Shown piece after piece: positions 43,337 to 51,577 of a stretch of DNA of 64,000 bases; position 1 is the stretch's first letter, and every line of letters starts with the position of its first letter. Made by a program: the position numbers and the translations under genes. Below the pieces are notes generated by a model. That model was not told the origin of the DNA. It saw nothing but the letters and a program-made list of their open reading frames with translations, and did not search any database. Source of the stretch: Paenibacillus terrae (GTDB lineage Bacteria; Bacillota; Bacilli; Paenibacillales; Paenibacillaceae); contig NZ_JTHP01000002.1 in NCBI RefSeq assembly GCF_000943545.1, positions 154,208 to 218,207 on the forward strand, given 5' to 3'.

Positions 43337-44890
43337 TTATTTTGCAGGTGTAATATCCTCTGCATAGAACATCTCATCACTTCTCGGTTGGAAATTCACA
43401 CCGTTACCAGTGCCATAGATCCCTTCCATTTGGAAAAGATAGACGGCCGGACGATCTTCCGCCAATATCTGCTGCACTTGCTGGTACTCTTTTTCACGCG
43501 AAGCTGTATCCAGATTCGTCAGGGCATGCTGCAACAGCTTCTCTACCTTCGGATTGTTATAATCCGTTTCGCCTTTAGCCTCTTCTAGCAGGTAGCGATT
43601 ATAGTTATTGGAAGCATCAAACAGGGAATTACCAATGCCGATCATAAACATTTCTTTGAAGGATTTGGAGCTGTAACGCTCACTGAAAGCACTTGGCTCC
43701 AGCACGTCCAATTTAATTTTGAAGCCTTCTTTATTTAACATGGCGGCTACGACCTCAGCATACTCCTTGTATATTGAGGATACTGAAAGAGTTAATGCTG
43801 GGCCTTCACCAGTGTAACCGGCCTGCTTCAGCAGTTCTTTGGCTTTAGTCGGATCATATAATGTTTTCTCATACAAGGAAGGATCGGCACCAAAGTTGCC
43901 TGGTGTAACGGAAGTACGAGTTACAATCCCTGCACCGCCTGCGATGCTGTCCACGATTCCCTTTTTATCAATCGCAAGATCTATCGCCTCTCTCACTTTA
44001 GAATCAGCCGTAACACTGCCCTGACTTTGACGTAAAATCAATTGCAGAACACGCTGAATCGGAGCCTTGACAATTTTTTTGCCGTCTTCGCCTTGAATAC
44101 GTTCTATATCGGTGGAAGGGATTCCGGAAGCAATGTCAATCGAGCCTGCGAGCAGTTCAGATACACGCGTAGAGGCTTCCGGGATGGAGCGAAAAACAAC
44201 TTGATCCCATTTCGGCTGACCTTCATAGTACTTATCGTTTTTAACCAGTACTACACGATCATCCTTAATCCATTGACTAAACTTATAAGGGCCTGTACCG
44301 ATTGGATTTTTAAGGAATGCCTCTATCCCATTTTTCTCAATATACTTGGAAGGTAAGATCCCAGCTCCCATTTTGGATAAACGATTGAGCAGCAGCGGAT
44401 CTGGCCCGTCGGTTATGATGTCTGCTGTATGTTCATCCACCACTTTCACTTCTTTAATATTTTTAAAGTAGGAATTTTGTTTGAGCGTGTTATCCTTTGC
44501 AACTCTTTCTATCGTATACTTCACATCTTCCGCCGTGAATGGATCACCGTTATGGAAGGTAACCCCTTCGCGCAAGTGAAAACGCCACGTTGTATCATTT
44601 ACCTTTTCCCAAGAAGTTGCGAGTCCAGGGACTTTCTTCTGCTGACTATCATTTTTCAACAAGTAGTCAAATACGTTAACCAGAACGGCTTCACTCGCAG
44701 TGTTGTTATTGTTATGAGGATCAAAGCTCTCAATATCCGTAGCATTCGCTATCGTCAGTACTTTACTGCCGGTCGATGTCGATGTTGCGGTGTCTTTACT
44801 ACCGCCTGTGGATGGGGCACCGCAGCCTGCCAGGATCATCACAGCAATCAGTAACGTAATCCCGCTTGTAAACCACTTATGTCTATTCAT
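43337..44890 (-). CDS. Peptide-binding lipoprotein (OppA/DppA, SBP_bac_5)
   Basis: 517 residues. A lipoprotein signal (ITLLIAVMILAGCGAPSTGG, lipobox LAGC) and a Ser/Thr-rich linker precede the SBP_bac_5 domain (FDPHNNNNTASEAVLVNVFD, LREGVTFHNGDPFTAEDVKY). Anchored outside the membrane, it captures oligopeptides for the importer. ATG 44890 is preferred because TGGAG lies eight bases upstream; a GTG three codons earlier is also in frame. Confidence 0.92.
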   Translation of the reverse strand: MNRHKWFTSGITLLIAVMILAGCGAPSTGGSKDTATSTSTGSKVLTIANATDIESFDPHNNNNTASEAVLVNVFDYLLKNDSQQKKVPGLATSWEKVNDTTWRFHLREGVTFHNGDPFTAEDVKYTIERVAKDNTLKQNSYFKNIKEVKVVDEHTADIITDGPDPLLLNRLSKMGAGILPSKYIEKNGIEAFLKNPIGTGPYKFSQWIKDDRVVLVKNDKYYEGQPKWDQVVFRSIPEASTRVSELLAGSIDIASGIPSTDIERIQGEDGKKIVKAPIQRVLQLILRQSQGSVTADSKVREAIDLAIDKKGIVDSIAGGAGIVTRTSVTPGNFGADPSLYEKTLYDPTKAKELLKQAGYTGEGPALTLSVSSIYKEYAEVVAAMLNKEGFKIKLDVLEPSAFSERYSSKSFKEMFMIGIGNSLFDASNNYNRYLLEEAKGETDYNNPKVEKLLQHALTNLDTASREKEYQQVQQILAEDRPAVYLFQMEGIYGTGNGVNFQPRSDEMFYAEDITPAK

Positions 44891-44960
44891 CTTGTCCACT
44901 CCAGTCCATTGAGGTTGTATATTGCCACACAGCTGCTTCTGAGCGTCTCAAACCCGATTT

Positions 44961-46145
44961 TTATTTTGTCTTCAAAAAATTCAGCGCTATGGCCGACATC
45001 ATGGCTACTCCATAAGGCAGTACCGATTCATCCAAATCAAACTTGGGATGATGCAATGGATAGCTTGTATCTTCATCTCCTCTCCCCGAGCCCAACCGGA
45101 AGAAAACACCGGGTACCTGCTCACAATAAAAAGCGAAATCTTCCCCGCCTGTTGACGGTTTGATGTAGTTCCACTCCTTGGAGCCAAACAGCTGCTCACT
45201 GGTTTCGGTCATTAAATCAACCATATCCGGGTCGTTCTGAACAACCGGGTAGCCAAGCTGGTAATTCAACTCATATCCGGCTCCGAACGATTCACACGCT
45301 CCACGGACTACCTGTTCGATCAGTTCAGGCATCCGACTGCGCAATTCTGCCGACAAAGTTCGCACGGTGCCAATCATCTCGACTTCCGGTGCAATGGCTG
45401 CCCCCATGTAGCCACCACTAATTTTTCCGATCGTAATGACAATGGTCTCAAGCGGATCAACCAGACGGCTTGGTATATTTTGCAGGGCAGAAATAACCTG
45501 TGCGGACACGGCAATCGCGTCTATTCCTTCATGCGGACGGGCAGCATGACCGCCTTTGCCTATAATCTTAATCGTTAAGCTATCTGCGGAGGCAAAAGCT
45601 ACCCCTTTGCTGACCCCAAGCGTTCCTGTCTTTAGACCCGGGAACATATGTAGTCCTGCCATCGCATCTACTTTTGGATTTTCCAACACACCATCATCAA
45701 TCATAGCCTTGGCCCCGGCCAAACCTTCTTCTGCTGGTTGAAAGACAAATTTGATATTTCCTCTTTCAGGCCGTTCCAGCTTCGTAAGTAACTGCGCGGC
45801 TCCCATCAGTATTGCGGTATGGGCATCATGCCCACATAAATGTGCCTTTCCCTGAATCTGTGACCGATAGGGAACCGTTTTTTCATCCTGAATCGGTAAA
45901 GCATCCATATCTGCCCTTAGACCGATTGTAGGACCCGGGCTTTTTCCTCGTAACAGACCTACAACCCCGGTTTTACCTACATTTGTTATCACTTCCAGCC
46001 CAAGTTCACGTAAGTGTTCAGCCACAATTCCCGATGTACGAACCTCTTCATAACCCGTTTCAGGATGGCGATGAAAGTCTCTGCGCCAAGCAATCAGCTG
46101 ATCTTGAAGCGGTCTGGATAATGCTAAAAGTTCATTTATATTCAT
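44961..46145 (-). CDS. M20-family amidohydrolase (aminoacylase/carboxypeptidase type)
   Basis: 394 residues. Metal ligands are visible as LCGHDAHTAILMG, EEGLAGAK, GLHMFPG and a late His in the SYPLHHPKFD segment; RRDFHRHPETGYEE is the N-terminal signature of the AmhX/HipO/IAA-amino-acid hydrolase group. It removes acyl or amino-acid groups from N-acylated amino acids or short peptides. It is the first enzyme gene behind the GntR regulator and in front of the importer, suggesting that the transported compounds are N-blocked amino acids or peptides. Confidence 0.9.
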   Translation of the reverse strand: MNINELLALSRPLQDQLIAWRRDFHRHPETGYEEVRTSGIVAEHLRELGLEVITNVGKTGVVGLLRGKSPGPTIGLRADMDALPIQDEKTVPYRSQIQGKAHLCGHDAHTAILMGAAQLLTKLERPERGNIKFVFQPAEEGLAGAKAMIDDGVLENPKVDAMAGLHMFPGLKTGTLGVSKGVAFASADSLTIKIIGKGGHAARPHEGIDAIAVSAQVISALQNIPSRLVDPLETIVITIGKISGGYMGAAIAPEVEMIGTVRTLSAELRSRMPELIEQVVRGACESFGAGYELNYQLGYPVVQNDPDMVDLMTETSEQLFGSKEWNYIKPSTGGEDFAFYCEQVPGVFFRLGSGRGDEDTSYPLHHPKFDLDESVLPYGVAMMSAIALNFLKTK

Positions 46146-46193
46146 TTTTATCATCCCCGCTCGAATCATCTTATTTTTTCTGTATAGTACCGA

Positions 46194-46919
46194 CTAGCCT
46201 TTTGCAACCAGTCTTGCATAAATGGCATCTGCGGAATGTCCGATATGGTGCCTCATCACTTCCCGCGACTTCTCAGCATCCCGTGCCCGAAGTGCACTCA
46301 GAATTTCCGTATGGACGTCGTAGTTCACCGTCCGAATCTGATCGTCATAGGGCATGAGATCTAGCGATGGGTTAATTTTGGTCCGAATCTGCCTCACAGC
46401 GGCTTCACAAAATGGGTTGCCCGATGCCTTGGCAATGGCTAAATGAAACTTTACATCCAAGGCCCGAAACCATTCTCGAGTACAGTCTGCTTCAATGCTT
46501 TGATCCAGATAATGCTGAAGCAAGTCCAGTTCATCTGTGGTGATCCGCGCAGCCGCTAAAAAAGCACCCTCAGGTTCCACAATCATCCGATATTCAAAGA
46601 CCTTCAACATATGCTCCCAATCTTTTGCGATTTCTGCTCGGGTACGTTTATGAGAGTTTGCTGTCACGGGAAGAACAAAGGTCCCTCCCTTGGCACCTAC
46701 TCTCTTCTCAATGAGTCCCTTGGACTCCAATTGGGATAGCGCCTCACGGACTGTAATTCTGCTGGCATTAAATATCTCTGCGAGTTCCCGTTCTGTTGGT
46801 AGCTGCTCCTCACTAAGCAACTCTTTTAGAATAATAGCCTCTTCCAACTGCTCTCTAATAAAATCACTCACTTTTTTAGCTGATACTTTCTCAAAGCGCA
46901 GAGGAGATTGGATTATCAT
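46194..46919 (-). CDS. GntR-family (FadR/FCD subgroup) regulator
   Basis: 241 residues: winged HTH (LPTERELAEIFNASRITVRE, then ALSQLESKGLIEKRVGAKGG) and an all-helical FCD ligand domain (FEYRMIVEPEGAFLAA, FHLAIAKASGNP, HTEILSALRARDAEKSREVM). ATG 46919 has CGGAG at proper spacing; ATG 46937 lacks one. It leads the peptide-scavenging operon and is followed after 24 bp by the M20 gene region; it likely represses this operon in the absence of its ligand. Confidence 0.87.
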   Translation of the reverse strand: MIIQSPLRFEKVSAKKVSDFIREQLEEAIILKELLSEEQLPTERELAEIFNASRITVREALSQLESKGLIEKRVGAKGGTFVLPVTANSHKRTRAEIAKDWEHMLKVFEYRMIVEPEGAFLAAARITTDELDLLQHYLDQSIEADCTREWFRALDVKFHLAIAKASGNPFCEAAVRQIRTKINPSLDLMPYDDQIRTVNYDVHTEILSALRARDAEKSREVMRHHIGHSADAIYARLVAKG

Positions 46920-46945
46920 ACGAACACTCCGATCCATAAATCTTT

Positions 46946-46959
46946 AAGGTCTAAACCTT
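46946..46959 (-). promoter_or_regulatory. Operator-like palindrome before the GntR gene
   Basis: AAGGT-CTAA-ACCTT is a perfect dyad directly upstream of the gntR start region, the usual location for FadR-subgroup autoregulation. Confidence 0.5.
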
Positions 46960-47066
46960 ATACCTTTTTCGAGAACAAAAAAATAATCTGTTGTTATCAT
47001 AATGCCTAGTAAACCTATATGCAATACTTTTTTTCTAATATTAATGAATGATTTTGTAATAAATAT

Positions 47067-47099
47067 AAAGAAGCAGCCCCTTTATAGAGCTGCTTCTTT
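47067..47099. terminator. Terminator downstream of the CarD-like gene
   Basis: Perfect AAAGAAGCAGC/GCTGCTTCTTT arms with A and T runs on both sides, about 90 bp past the CarD-like stop codon. Confidence 0.75.
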
Positions 47100-47186
47100 A
47101 AAGTTTTACATTTTTGCGGGATGACAAAGGCTAAAAATTCTACTCCCAATCTTTGACCGGTTATCTACAATCAAAATCTAAAGGTT

Positions 47187-47714
47187 CTAGTTGTCAACCG
47201 AGCTATACCTCTGAGTATTGAAGTCACGCTGACGCTTTTCAATATCCTCTCTTAAATACGTGCTGGCATCGTCTGCTGAAATATTCAAAACATACTTTAG
47301 CTCGCTTTCCAGCATCTCTCGTGCCAAGCTTAAAATAGACCTGTCATGAGAATTCAGTTTGAGATTGTAGCCTTTGGCACAAATCATATCCCTGATTATG
47401 CCAAAATGGTCATGAAGACACCCCGACTCGATCCTGGCTTGCAGAACGATACGACGTTCAGACGTGTTAAAGGGCAGTCGAGCATATTCTCCAAAAAATA
47501 GAGCCCTTGAACTCAGTATGGAATCTACATTGGACAACGGACGAATGCCCTTTTGTTGTGCTCTCTGTTTGGGAATTAACATGTGCAGTTCTTGTTTTGG
47601 AAAATACAAGCTATAACAACTCAATAGATCTTGTAAGTCACTTTTCTCCTCCCCAGTCTCCATGGAGCAGACGCCATACATTGGATAAAAAAGAAGTTTT
47701 CCAGACGGTACCAT
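47187..47714 (-). CDS. CarD-like (CdnL/YdeB-type) RNA-polymerase-binding protein
   Basis: 175 residues. The N-terminal part reads KLLFYPMYGVCSMETGEEKS and then LIPKQRAQQKGIRPLSNVD, matching the Tudor-like RNA-polymerase-binding domain of CarD/CdnL (v.YP.hGvg..e, m.iP...a...GlRp). The C-terminal part HDRSILSLAREMLESELKYV then LNISADDASTYLREDI matches the CdnL helical domain. Such proteins modulate promoter opening; YdeB-like paralogs of Bacillus are poorly understood. The sequence is divergent and single-standing. ATG 47714 has GGAGG seven bases upstream. Confidence 0.7.
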   Translation of the reverse strand: MVPSGKLLFYPMYGVCSMETGEEKSDLQDLLSCYSLYFPKQELHMLIPKQRAQQKGIRPLSNVDSILSSRALFFGEYARLPFNTSERRIVLQARIESGCLHDHFGIIRDMICAKGYNLKLNSHDRSILSLAREMLESELKYVLNISADDASTYLREDIEKRQRDFNTQRYSSVDN

Positions 47715-47993
47715 ACAAAAACCTCCATTCACTTCAAAGCTTAGTGTCCATCAAAATGTACACCTTCATATTCCTGATCCTTGTATTGATACACTATATA
47801 CCTCCAGCATTAGTAGATGTTTGAACTTTTTTTTAATATACCACATGCCTGTCAAGTACCTGCCTAAAATCGAACAAAAGTCAAGACTCTTTTTTATAAA
47901 TTACTTGAACACGTCATCCCCTACTCAACCAGTGGTCCTTTTCCAAAAAAAATGATATGGCTCTCCTTTCTTTTTTCTTCCTCTTTACATTTT

Positions 47994-48015
47994 GATTACA
48001 TAAAACTATCTCTCC
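47994..48015 (+). promoter_or_regulatory. Pho box upstream of alkaline phosphatase
   Basis: TTTACA-N5-ATTACA (47994-48010) with the 11-bp period of PhoP direct repeats, about 90 bp before the phosphatase start. This is direct sequence observation; PhoPR control is inferred from B. subtilis knowledge. Confidence 0.6.
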
Positions 48016-48096
48016 CTTCATATACGAATACTAATATTATCTATGTGTTAGCCGATTATCATCGGTAATCTACGAATAAATAATAGGGGGTACTTT

Positions 48097-49449
48097 ATGT
48101 TAGGCCATTTTTTCAAAAAAATATTACCTATCGTTATGGTGTCATCAATCACAGTTACTGGCATTGTGTCAGGAGGAGCTTCTACGCAAGCAGCTTCAGA
48201 CACAAAAAAAATTAAAAATGTAATTTTTTTAATTGGTGATGGCATGGGTCCATCATATATTTCTGCCTATCGGTATATGAAAGATAACCCGGCAACCCCT
48301 TTGATGGAAAAAACAGAGTTTGATCAGTATCTTGTAGGTGCTCAAACGACGTATCCGGAAGATGAGGCTCAAAATATAACAGACTCCGCTTCAGCTGCCA
48401 CAGCAATGTCTGCCGGTGTTAAAACATATAATGCTGCAATTGCCGTAGATAACGATAAAACTGATGTCAAAACGGTATTAGAGCAAGCGAAGGAAAACGG
48501 GAAATCTACCGGCTTAGTTGCAACATCTGAGATCACTCATGCTACTCCTGCAGCATTTGGCGCACATGATGTTAGCCGTAAAAACATGAACGCTATTGCT
48601 GATGATTACTTTGATGAAAAAATTAATGGAAAGCACAAGGTGGATGTCCTGCTTGGTGGTGGACTAAGCAATTTTGTACGTAAAGACCGAAACTTAACTG
48701 AAGAGTTCAAGAAAGCCGGTTTCGGTTATGTCACTGATCGCGAAGGATTGCTGAACAATAAAAACGATCAAATTCTCGGTCTATTTGCCCAAGGTGGACT
48801 AGATAAAGCAATCGATCGTGCCAAAGAAACACCTTCTTTAGAAGATATGACTAATGCTGCAATCAGCCGATTAAATAAAAATGATAATGGTTTCTTCCTG
48901 ATGATTGAAGGGAGCCAAATCGACTGGGCAGGTCATGACAACGACGTGGTTGCTTCCATGAGTGAAATGGCGGATTTTGAAAAAGCATTTAAAGCAGCGA
49001 TCGACTTTGCCAAGAAAGACGGCAATACATTAGTAGTTGCAACTGCTGATCATTCTACTGGCGGATTTTCGGTCGGTGCAAATGGAGAATATAACTTTAA
49101 TGTAGCACCAATTAAAGCAGCAACGCGCACACCAGATTTTATGGCTAAAGAAATTGTTGATGGCGCAAGTGTTGAAGATACACTTAAGAAATATATCTCC
49201 TTAGATCTTACAGAAAGTGAAGTTCAATCGGTCAAAACTGCTTCTGCTACAAAGGACGAAGTTAAAATCGATAATGCCATTGAAGCCATCTTCAACACTC
49301 GTTCATTTGCTGGCTGGACAACAGGTGGCCATACTGGAGAAGATGTACCGGTCTATGCTTACGGGCCAGGGAAAGAATTGTTTACGGGACTTATCGACAA
49401 TACAGATAATGCAAAGATCATTTTTGATATTCTGAAAAAAAACAAATAA
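48097..49449 (+). CDS. Secreted alkaline phosphatase (PhoA/PhoB of Bacillus type)
   Basis: 450 residues: signal peptide (FFKKILPIVMVSSITVTGIV, Ala-rich end TQAAS) and the alkaline phosphatase core: NVIFLIGDGMGPSYISAYRY (metal Asp), TDSASAATAMSAGVKTYN (nucleophile Ser), EGSQIDWAGHDND, ATADHSTGGF and GGHTGEDVPVYAYGPG. It liberates phosphate from esters outside the cell. Strongly similar in layout to B. subtilis PhoA and PhoB; which of the two it matches better cannot be decided by eye. GGGGG lies six bases before the ATG, and a Pho box is upstream. Confidence 0.94.
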   Translation: MLGHFFKKILPIVMVSSITVTGIVSGGASTQAASDTKKIKNVIFLIGDGMGPSYISAYRYMKDNPATPLMEKTEFDQYLVGAQTTYPEDEAQNITDSASAATAMSAGVKTYNAAIAVDNDKTDVKTVLEQAKENGKSTGLVATSEITHATPAAFGAHDVSRKNMNAIADDYFDEKINGKHKVDVLLGGGLSNFVRKDRNLTEEFKKAGFGYVTDREGLLNNKNDQILGLFAQGGLDKAIDRAKETPSLEDMTNAAISRLNKNDNGFFLMIEGSQIDWAGHDNDVVASMSEMADFEKAFKAAIDFAKKDGNTLVVATADHSTGGFSVGANGEYNFNVAPIKAATRTPDFMAKEIVDGASVEDTLKKYISLDLTESEVQSVKTASATKDEVKIDNAIEAIFNTRSFAGWTTGGHTGEDVPVYAYGPGKELFTGLIDNTDNAKIIFDILKKNK

Positions 49450-49465
49450 ATTAACAAAAGAAAAA

Positions 49466-49500
49466 AGGGGTTTTGGGATTCATGGTCAAGCCCCTATTTT
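49466..49500 (+). terminator. Possible terminator after alkaline phosphatase
   Basis: AGGGG/CCCCT arms, long loop, followed by ATTTTAT. Confidence 0.5.
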
Positions 49501-49574
49501 ATAGACACTGAAAAAAGATCCTATATAGATTGAATTCGCCGGCCTATTGTAGACATAATGCCTCCCCTAAGCTA

Positions 49575-49605
49575 GAAAGATCCCGATATATCATCGGGAT
49601 CTTTC
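49575..49605. terminator. Strong hairpin downstream of alkaline phosphatase
   Basis: Perfect 13-bp arms GAAAGATCCCGAT/ATCGGGATCTTTC around a five-base loop, followed by TTGATGTTTG. Probably the main transcription stop for the phosphatase gene. Confidence 0.75.
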
Positions 49606-49672
49606 TTGATGTTTGTAAAGCTATAATACTGACTGGTTCCATACATTTTTATCATCAGACAAGCTGTCTATA

Positions 49673-49692
49673 TACAATAAAGTTGAGTTCTG
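49673..49692 (+). repeat. Inverted repeat arm, left end of lichenase island
   Basis: TACAATAAAGTTGAGTTCT at 49673-49691, preceded by A at 49672, is the perfect reverse complement (20 bp) of 51525-51544. The two arms enclose the lichenase gene, an integrase relic and a small unknown gene. Confidence 0.75.
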
Positions 49693-50057
49693 GGACTACA
49701 AAATCATGAATTCCATCGCTGAGCGTATACCTTCTTTGATTCAACTTCTATAGCACGATGATGAAGCGCGGCGGAATCATGGTGCTGCTCTGTGCATGCA
49801 TACATGATGAATAGCGCAGCGCCAGCGTAGCGGCCCAGCGGTGCATTTTTAAACCACAACTTGATAAAATTTAGGTTTTTTTAAATTATATTTCGAGCGT
49901 TAAGTTTGCTATAGTGTACGCCTCAATTTCAGACTACAATGAAGATACCAAATATGGAAGCGTTTTATATTTGTCCGGAAGATGGCCAATAATTGAAATA
50001 ATGTATCATTGTCAGCCATTTCTTTCATGTTTGGTCAATCTTTTATGGAGGTGTAAA
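49693..50057. other. Gap upstream of lichenase, with a GC-rich relic
   Basis: The part near 49760-49850 is more GC-rich than its surroundings. On the minus strand it contains an open stretch of about 58 codons without a start (for example KLWFKNAPLGRYAGAALFIM, ending QRWNS and stop), which may be a gene remnant; I do not recognise it. The rest is AT-rich and should hold the lichenase promoter. Confidence 0.35.
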
Positions 50058-50771
50058 ATGAAGAAGAAATCTTGGTTTACTTTACTGGCAGCTGGAATTG
50101 TCTCTTTGTTGTTTACGGTAAACGCTTCTGCGGGGTATGTTTTTTGGGAACCACTTAATTACTTTAATTCAGGTGCATGGGAAAAGGCGGATGGATATTC
50201 AAATGGGAACATGTTTAATTGCACTTGGCGTTCCAATAATGTCAATTTTACTAACGATGGCAAAATGAAGCTTGGCTTAACGAGTTCTGCATACAATAAA
50301 TTTGACTGTGGAGAGTATCGATCGACGAACACTTACGGATACGGCTTATACGAGGTCAGCATGAAGCCTACTAAAAATACAGGAATCGTATCTTCCTTTT
50401 TCACGTATACGGGACCTGCTCATGGCACGCAATGGGATGAAATAGATATTGAATTTTTAGGCAAAGACACGACAAAAGTGCAATTCAACTATTATACAAA
50501 CGGGGTCGGTGGTCATGAGAAGATTATCGATCTGGGCTTTGATGCATCAAGAGGCTTTCACACCTATGCATTCGATTGGCAGCCAGGATACATTAAGTGG
50601 TATGTTGACGGGGTTTTAAAGCATACAGCAACTACGAACATACCGAGCACGCCAGGCAAGATTATGATGAATTTATGGAATGGCACTGGTGTTGACGACT
50701 GGCTAGGTCCGTATAACGGAGCGAATCCGCTATACGCCGAATACGATTGGGTAAAATACACGAGCAATTAG
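50058..50771 (+). CDS. bglS: Secreted lichenase, GH16 endo-beta-1,3-1,4-glucanase
   Basis: 237 residues: signal peptide ([20 protein letters not shown], cleavage near ASA-GY) followed by a GH16 lichenase domain. The catalytic motif DEIDIEFLG (E-x-D-x-E) is at about residue 128-136; the surrounding [24 protein letters not shown] N terminus and the C-terminal [13 protein letters not shown] are standard for Bacillus/Paenibacillus lichenases. It cuts beta-1,4 links next to beta-1,3 links in cereal glucans. The frame reaches back to 49914, but GGAGG precedes ATG 50058. Located within an island bounded by inverted repeats. Confidence 0.95.
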   Translation: MKKKSWFTLLAAGIVSLLFTVNASAGYVFWEPLNYFNSGAWEKADGYSNGNMFNCTWRSNNVNFTNDGKMKLGLTSSAYNKFDCGEYRSTNTYGYGLYEVSMKPTKNTGIVSSFFTYTGPAHGTQWDEIDIEFLGKDTTKVQFNYYTNGVGGHEKIIDLGFDASRGFHTYAFDWQPGYIKWYVDGVLKHTATTNIPSTPGKIMMNLWNGTGVDDWLGPYNGANPLYAEYDWVKYTSN

Positions 50772-50781
50772 CCCGTAGTAC

Positions 50782-50810
50782 AAAAGCAGCCCTGTAGTGG
50801 CTGCTTTTTT
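50782..50810 (+). terminator. Terminator of lichenase
   Basis: AAAAGCAGCC/GGCTGCTTTT arms followed by further T residues, 10 bp past the stop codon. Confidence 0.85.
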
Positions 50811-50848
50811 GATGATGCATTGATTCAGCCATGTTCCGGCCATGAAGA

Positions 50849-50932
50849 AAATCGCTGGAAGTCTATTCAAAGCTGGCGATCACCGATGCGCAGCTTGAAT
50901 ATAATCAGGTATTTAATAAATCCCCAGTTTAA
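50849..50932 (+). pseudogene. Tyrosine recombinase (phage-type integrase) C-terminal relic
   Basis: The frame encodes KSLEVYSKLAITDAQLEYNQ then VFNKSPV and stop. The Y-S-K-L segment with the upstream GH (in a shifted frame) is the end of a tyrosine recombinase, including the catalytic Tyr context of the form GH.s...Ys.l. The rest of the gene is gone and a stop and frame shift lie just upstream. This implies that the neighbourhood was once mobile. Confidence 0.6.
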
Positions 50933-50968
50933 CCCATACGTTTGCGGGTGGTGTCAGCGACGCTGGTA

Positions 50969-51286
50969 CTACCCCGTATAATCCAGAAACAATTGTTGTT
51001 CCACTTTTATTTTCTCATGATATGCATATCGGGTAGCACCTATTTTGTACATCAAATGAAGATATTCTTTGCTCATAGGTAGGCTGATTTTTAAACTGTT
51101 CGGAGTCTGCATAGAGCGATCCAGATTGAGGTGTTGAAGCACATCGTTAAGCGCCATAGCGGTAAATACTCGAATTTTGACCTGTCTTGATGTGTTTCGG
51201 TAAACGACGCTATTTTCAATGAGTAATTGGTTCATTTGAATTTCTTTCCTCATCGCTTCACATATATCTGATTTCGCAAGTTCCAT
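50969..51286 (-). CDS. Hypothetical protein, 105 residues
   Basis: No known domain recognised. The product MELAKSDICEAMRKEIQ... looks helical and basic-acidic mixed, with NSVVYRNTSRQVKIRVFTAM and a C-terminal KIKVEQQLFLDYTG. ATG 51286 has CGGAG six bases upstream; the longer frame to 51322 has no ribosome binding site. It lies within the inverted-repeat-bounded island next to an integrase relic, so it may be cargo of a former mobile element. Confidence 0.45.
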   Translation of the reverse strand: MELAKSDICEAMRKEIQMNQLLIENSVVYRNTSRQVKIRVFTAMALNDVLQHLNLDRSMQTPNSLKISLPMSKEYLHLMYKIGATRYAYHEKIKVEQQLFLDYTG

Positions 51287-51387
51287 TATAGCTCCGTCCA
51301 ATTTTTTCTCTCCCGTCCTCATTCAAGTACAATTGCGTTTCGCTTACCCATTTTCAAATATTATAAAAGAATATCCTAACTTTAATA

Positions 51388-51418
51388 AAAACCCGATGAA
51401 ACTTACTCATCGGGTTTT
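51388..51418. terminator. Bidirectional terminator between glmS and the island
   Basis: AAAACCCGATGA/TCATCGGGTTTT arms with A/T runs. On the minus strand it lies 160 bp beyond the glmS stop codon. Confidence 0.85.
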
Positions 51419-51524
51419 TATTGACAAATAATCACTTAATTGATTGAAACATAATATTTTACTATTTTTTTTAAAATTGCCTAATTTTAATACATTCGTA
51501 CAACAATAAATAAGTTGAAAATTT

Positions 51525-51544
51525 AGAACTCAACTTTATTGTAT
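51525..51544 (-). repeat. Inverted repeat arm, right end of lichenase island
   Basis: AGAACTCAACTTTATTGTAT is the perfect reverse complement of 49672-49691. It lies between the glmS stop codon and its terminator. Confidence 0.75.
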
Positions 51545-51577
51545 CTGATCACAAGCCTTTGTATCAATATACTGCCC

